NCBI RefSeq assembly: GCF_011386835.1
Contig: NC_088797.1
Location: 100,016,264 to 100,080,263, forward strand
Direction of reading: 5' to 3'
From: Chrysemys picta bellii
Lineage: Eukaryota > Chordata > Testudines > Emydidae
Length of the DNA: 64,000 bases
Shown here: piece after piece, positions 62,701 through 64,000 of the stretch
Layout: each line of letters opens with the position of its first letter
Numbering within the stretch: position 1 is the first letter of the stretch
The notes under the pieces: generated by a model
What the model was told of the DNA's origin: nothing
The model's input: only the letters and a program-made list of their open reading frames with translations
The model's database searches: none
Position numbers and translations under genes: made by a program

Positions 62701-63654
62701 ATTCCCTGACTGATTATCTGCTACTTCTCCCTTAGAAATTCAAGACCCCCAGAGGTTTCAAATCATCTTTCTGATTACAAGAGTTACACTCGTCTGATCA
62801 GGGAACAGAAATAATAGCATGTTACATAAGTGACCAATCTTAGCTAATCAAAATAGATTGAGTTTGGAATATCAATTCTTGAATAGTCGCAACAAACTAC
62901 TCATGATCAATTCACACAGATAAATTTGATGTGGGAACTGTAGGATGGCTGTAGCAAAGAAAAAAAGAAGCAACTAAACTGATGAAATAGTGACTGCAGA
63001 TCCTTTGCTCAGCTCTACTGAAAAGATCATCTGCTTGCAGAACTAAGTCTATGGAGTTCTGCATGTGGTGGAATGGAGGATCAGGTTCATAGTCTTTTAT
63101 GTTTCTCTTTATTCTTAGACCTTGTCTACACTGAGAAGGTAATTCAATCTAAATTATGATAGTAAGGTTACATAAATTATGTAACTTAAGTTGACGTAGC
63201 TTAGCTCGATTTACAGCGGTGTCCACACCAGGCTTTATCGAGAAGAGACACTCTCCCATTGACTTATCACGTCTTCACCAGACCTGCTAAATCTACGCCA
63301 CTGCATTGATCACAGCAGCGCTGATTTAGCCCATAGTGAAGACAAGCCCTTAGTGTTTCAGTGTTCTGGGGTTGGATTTTCAAATTATCCTAAAATATTG
63401 AGGCACCCAAATCCCATTGAAATTCAGTAGCAGTTGGTCACCCAATTCTCACTAGTCTTCTTTGTAAATCCTGGCCCTCTTTGATAATGTTATACATTAT
63501 CTAGCAGCCCTTAAAATAGATCACAAATATTGTCCTAACTATATAAAAGTAGCAGTAATAAAGTCTCTTACAGCTTTCCAGTTGCAAGGTACATGTCTGC
63601 TTGTCCATAGGGTATTTGGTCAAATCCATACTACATGCAACAGTTGCAGTTATC
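41402..63654 (-). CDS. GABRP: GABA-A receptor subunit pi, 3' part of gene (five exons, N-terminus outside window)
   Basis: The joined coding exons are 63654-63572, 59324-59187, 47441-47289, 46286-46105 and 41713-41402 on the minus strand. They are 83, 138, 153, 182 and 312 bp, with compatible phases and an uninterrupted frame of 288 residues plus stop. GABRP encodes a subunit of pentameric ligand-gated chloride channels in the plasma membrane, typically of epithelia such as reproductive tract and lung. Visible features are a 13-residue Cys-loop, the pre-TM1 segment with [12 protein letters not shown]1, TM2 with [12 protein letters not shown]3, a short acidic intracellular loop, and TM4 ending in [11 protein letters not shown]. 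The C-terminal YF ending, the [15 protein letters not shown] segment and the RGNDSVRGL motif fit pi better than alpha, beta, gamma, delta or rho. The signal peptide and most of the ligand-binding domain must be encoded to the right of 64000. I infer a working ortholog; no pseudogene signature is seen. Confidence 0.93.
42354..42600. repeat. Two short palindromic dispersed repeats
   Basis: At 42354-42440, 'cagcaaagcagttgaaacac' plus 'atgcttaa' pairs with 'ttaagcacatgcttaagagc' plus 'tttgctg'. At 42523-42597, 'tcctgacccattgaaatct' pairs with 'tgacttcaatggggacagga'. Both belong to the scattered 'caatggg' palindromic repeats of this window and lie in the last GABRP intron. Confidence 0.6.
44992..45180. 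mobile_element. Degraded Harbinger-type MITE (in GABRP intron)
   Basis: The left terminus 'aggccttgtctcgactacaa' is followed by 'aattaagtcgacctaagtta', the same terminus type as the element at 63118 (ccttgtctacact). Internal 'caccacagtaattactgtga' is a short palindrome. The right end is not recognisable, so the copy is truncated or diverged. Confidence 0.6.
46105..46286 (-). CDS. GABRP: GABRP exon: TM2 pore helix and TM3
   Basis: This exon starts after a GCAG acceptor (46290-46287). The first codon is completed by the G of the previous exon, giving IGVTTV. It encodes the pore-lining TM2 ([14 protein letters not shown]), the TM2-TM3 loop [10 protein letters not shown], and TM3 ([20 protein letters not shown]), then EYAVAHF and the start of the cytoplasmic loop. 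The donor I chose leaves AGG|GTACAC, giving 182 bp. A second in-frame donor, AAAG|GTATTT, lies 12 bp downstream (exon end 46093) and would add Val-His-Thr-Lys. Both keep phase 0 into the last exon, so the exact 3' end is uncertain. The upstream open frame and acceptor are clear. Confidence 0.9.
47289..47441 (-). CDS. GABRP: GABRP exon: TM1 to start of TM2
   Basis: This 153-bp exon lies between a CAG acceptor (47444-47442) and a GTGAGT donor (47288-47283). It encodes [14 protein letters not shown], then the first transmembrane helix ([12 protein letters not shown] and a hydrophobic run to VSFW), then the short linker SVPARICIG that leads into the pore helix. The 153-bp length is standard for this exon in the family. 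The proline within TM1 and the VPAR linker at the cytoplasmic mouth of the pore are conserved gating and anion-selectivity elements. An LTR of a gypsy element ends only 493 bp upstream in the intron. Confidence 0.95.
47935..48420 (-). mobile_element. 3' LTR of a Ty3/gypsy retrotransposon
   Basis: On the minus strand the segment starts TGTGATAAACTC and ends CCTTGCCACA, a TG...CA LTR of 486 bp. It is directly preceded by a polypurine tract. It contains three imperfect tandem units built on 'cagctgatcctaattgacc' (about 48215-48335) in U3. The element lies in the GABRP intron, 493 bp upstream of the TM1 exon and in the same orientation as the gene. Confidence 0.75.
48421..48445 (-). other. Polypurine tract of the gypsy element
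   Basis: Read on the minus strand, this is a nearly uninterrupted G/A tract (gggaggggg, t, ggggggata) immediately before the LTR start TGTGATAA. This is the position and composition of the plus-strand primer site used in LTR retrotransposon reverse transcription. Confidence 0.65.
48446..49475 (-). pseudogene. Ty3/gypsy pol remnant (reverse transcriptase and RNase H)
   Basis: The main frame (about 49457-48714, minus) encodes the gypsy RT palm: [32 protein letters not shown], then the catalytic box as YLDN instead of the usual YxDD, and KYLGYIV and [12 protein letters not shown] of the thumb/connection. After a frameshift near 48770 the RNase H segment continues, including [20 protein letters not shown] and GNADSLSRM near 48610-48480. 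The 5' side is frameshifted near 49440 (DELIDRLGK, then [10 protein letters not shown] in another frame) and truncated near 49475, where CR1 sequence begins. No integrase lies between RNase H and the LTR. The altered catalytic box and frameshifts mark it as dead. Confidence 0.88.
49483..51262 (+). mobile_element. CR1 LINE, 5'-truncated copy with decayed reverse transcriptase
   Basis: The translated segments match CR1 ORF2: [89 protein letters not shown] and [10 protein letters not shown]. The frame is broken several times. The catalytic FADD box expected after the FIND block is missing, with INDLDNVIQ running into WEELQ through a deletion. The 3' end reads ...ctcttgcggtcccttccag, then a ttctatgatt terminus typical of CR1. 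It lies in the 11.7-kb GABRP intron, antisense to the gene, and its 5' end abuts the gypsy fragment. Confidence 0.92.
52005..52278. mobile_element. MITE-like element with 'ctataccggtatag' interior (in GABRP intron)
   Basis: The ends gcttggctacattcgaaagt and aattttcaagtgtagatcag, ggcc are imperfect inverted repeats. The interior carries 'aactataccggtatagtt' and the partner 'tataccgatataactgca'. Size and structure suit a PIF/Harbinger-type MITE. It is more diverged than the copy at 63118, and the exact ends are uncertain. Confidence 0.6.
53059..53315. mobile_element. Foldback MITE, copy C (in GABRP intron)
   Basis: The left part has agtctacacagca, 'cccaggtcaacagacttggg' and 'actaaaaatagct'. 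The right part has 'agctatttttagtgct', 'acaagcctgggt' and the end cagtgtaaacgtaccc. A central pair, 'ctcaggttctgaagaccc' and 'gggcttcagaacccaagctc', closes the hairpin. tca triplets flank both ends (candidate 3-bp target duplication). It is 9.4 kb before the TM1 exon in the gene's direction and is non-coding. Confidence 0.75.
55441..55625. repeat. Palindromic dispersed repeat
   Basis: The arms cctgagacacacaggccc (55480-55497) and ggccctatgtgtctcagg (55579-55596) pair at 16 of 18 positions around a core with 'attgaagcccattgg'. It is in the 11.7-kb GABRP intron. Confidence 0.6.
56630..56757. repeat. Palindromic dispersed repeat
   Basis: The left arm 'gatctggcaaacatttccac', 'acatgcttaacttt' pairs with the right arm 'aaaggtaagtatgtgcatgt', 'ttgcagattggg'. 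Same general class as the elements at 42354 and 55441. Confidence 0.55.
57000..59186. other. GABRP intron, unique-looking AT-rich sequence
   Basis: No repeat ends are recognised except a faint 'gattttcagaggccaaatta' repeat piece near 58680-58755. Confidence 0.5.
59187..59324 (-). CDS. GABRP: GABRP exon: end of extracellular domain
   Basis: This 138-bp exon has acceptor ...AATTACAG (ending 59325) and donor GTAGGA (from 59186). It encodes [11 protein letters not shown], then [19 protein letters not shown], ending ...YETG, the last beta-strands of the extracellular ligand-binding domain before TM1. The [10 protein letters not shown]...LRLAQYT stretch is characteristic of the pi subunit. NDS is a potential N-glycosylation sequon. 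The frame (phase 1 at both ends) matches the flanking exons. A chance minus-strand open frame begins a few bases further left and is unrelated. Confidence 0.93.
59325..63114. other. GABRP intron, AT-rich sequence
   Basis: Apart from the poly-T tract and faint palindromic-repeat pieces near 60600 and 61985-62060, nothing is recognised. No further GABRP exon is expected here because the phases of the flanking exons join directly. Confidence 0.55.
61930..61952 (+). repeat. Poly-T tract
   Basis: Twenty-three T in a row in a GABRP intron. It could be the A-tail of a reverse-oriented retroposon, but no element body is recognised beside it. Confidence 0.9.
63118..63349. mobile_element. Harbinger-type MITE with TTA target duplication (in GABRP intron)
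   Basis: The termini GACCTTGTCTACACT and AGTGAAGACAAGCCC are near-complementary. They are flanked by TTA at 63115-63117 and 63350-63352, the 3-bp target duplication of PIF/Harbinger elements. The 232-bp element has no coding capacity. It lies 222 bp downstream (in transcription order) of the Cys-loop exon donor. Confidence 0.82.
63572..63654 (-). CDS. GABRP: GABRP exon: Cys-loop
   Basis: This 83-bp exon is flanked by an AG acceptor (63656-63655) and a GTAAGA donor (63571-63566). It encodes the signature Cys-loop: [15 protein letters not shown] followed by KQTC, with 13 residues between the two cysteines, then LQLES. The disulfide loop couples ligand binding to channel gating. It starts with one base that completes a codon from the upstream exon and ends with a T that pairs with GG of the next exon to give Trp. 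The 83-bp length is the conserved size of this exon across GABA-A receptor genes. The exon is too short to show up as an open reading frame by length. Confidence 0.93.
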
Positions 63655-64000
63655 CTTTAAAAACCGAAAGCAGATGGTTATTAACTATACATAATATTGG
63701 ATGTACTATAATAAGAAATGGGTTGTCCTACTTTCTTCAACTAATATTTGTGGGCAAATACATATGCCTAAGAGAAGGTAACTGATGCTTTAAGTAAACA
63801 AGGAACAATTGAGGATAGGGTCAAACTATAAATAAAATATCTCACACTTGTTATGTAAATCTCTGCTTTCTAAGTATCTATAGGAAAATAACAACAACTA
63901 AAAGTAATGGGCCATATCCTGTAATAATTCGTAATGTGCAATGATTGGAGTTGCCCAAGGTCTAATTGCTGACTTTAGTCTCTACATCTAAGCAAGCTGA

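Noticed and set aside
1..64000. CRISPR array, operon, phage or other prokaryotic system
   Set aside because: No regularly spaced repeats and no dense coding; everything recognised is vertebrate gene or transposon sequence.

Overview
The base composition and repeat content point to a vertebrate nuclear genome, most likely a non-avian sauropsid and probably a turtle. The evidence is CR1 LINEs, tRNA-derived SINEs, a MIR-like SINE, PIF/Harbinger-style MITEs, hAT and pogo/Tigger-like elements, and Ty3/gypsy remnants. There is no compact bacterial-style gene organisation and no CRISPR array or operon. The species call is an inference from repeat types, not from a marker gene.

The only protein-coding gene I can support is on the minus strand in the right third: the 3' half of the GABA-A receptor pi subunit gene (GABRP). 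Five coding exons lie at 63654-63572 (Cys-loop), 59324-59187, 47441-47289 (TM1), 46286-46105 (TM2-TM3) and 41713-41402 (loop, TM4, stop). All splice phases fit and no stop or frameshift interrupts the 288 encoded residues. The N-terminal exons should lie beyond the right edge. Introns are 4.2, 11.7, 1.0 and 4.4 kb.

The GABRP introns carry many transposons. The 11.7-kb intron holds a Ty3/gypsy 3' fragment (RT-RNase H, polypurine tract, LTR; 47935-49470, minus) next to a 5'-truncated CR1 LINE (49483-51262, plus), plus two MITEs. A 729-bp hAT-type element with a near-perfect 8-bp target duplication sits 114 bp past the stop codon, in the likely 3' UTR.

Positions 1 to about 40.3 kb appear intergenic (downstream of GABRP). 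They hold CR1 fragments (11.0, 15.7-16.7, 20.2-20.75 kb), three LTRs without internal regions (11.4-11.9, 17.2-18.2 with a nested hAT element, 28.3-29.0 kb), a pogo-like MITE (22.4 kb), foldback MITEs (27.3, 33.4 kb), a GC-rich repeat (27.6-28.2 kb), tRNA-like SINEs (6.2, 31.1 kb), a tRNA-like foldback (36.6 kb), microsatellites, and two copies of an unassigned roughly 350-bp repeat (5.8 and 18.4 kb). Many short palindromic repeats with a core like 'cattgaagtcaatggg' are scattered throughout. I found no system that is clearly new. The most useful observations are the exon model with two in-frame donor options, the hAT element in the GABRP 3' UTR, RNase H abutting the LTR in the gypsy fragment, a 38-bp perfect match shared by two otherwise diverged repeats, and the unassigned dispersed repeat.
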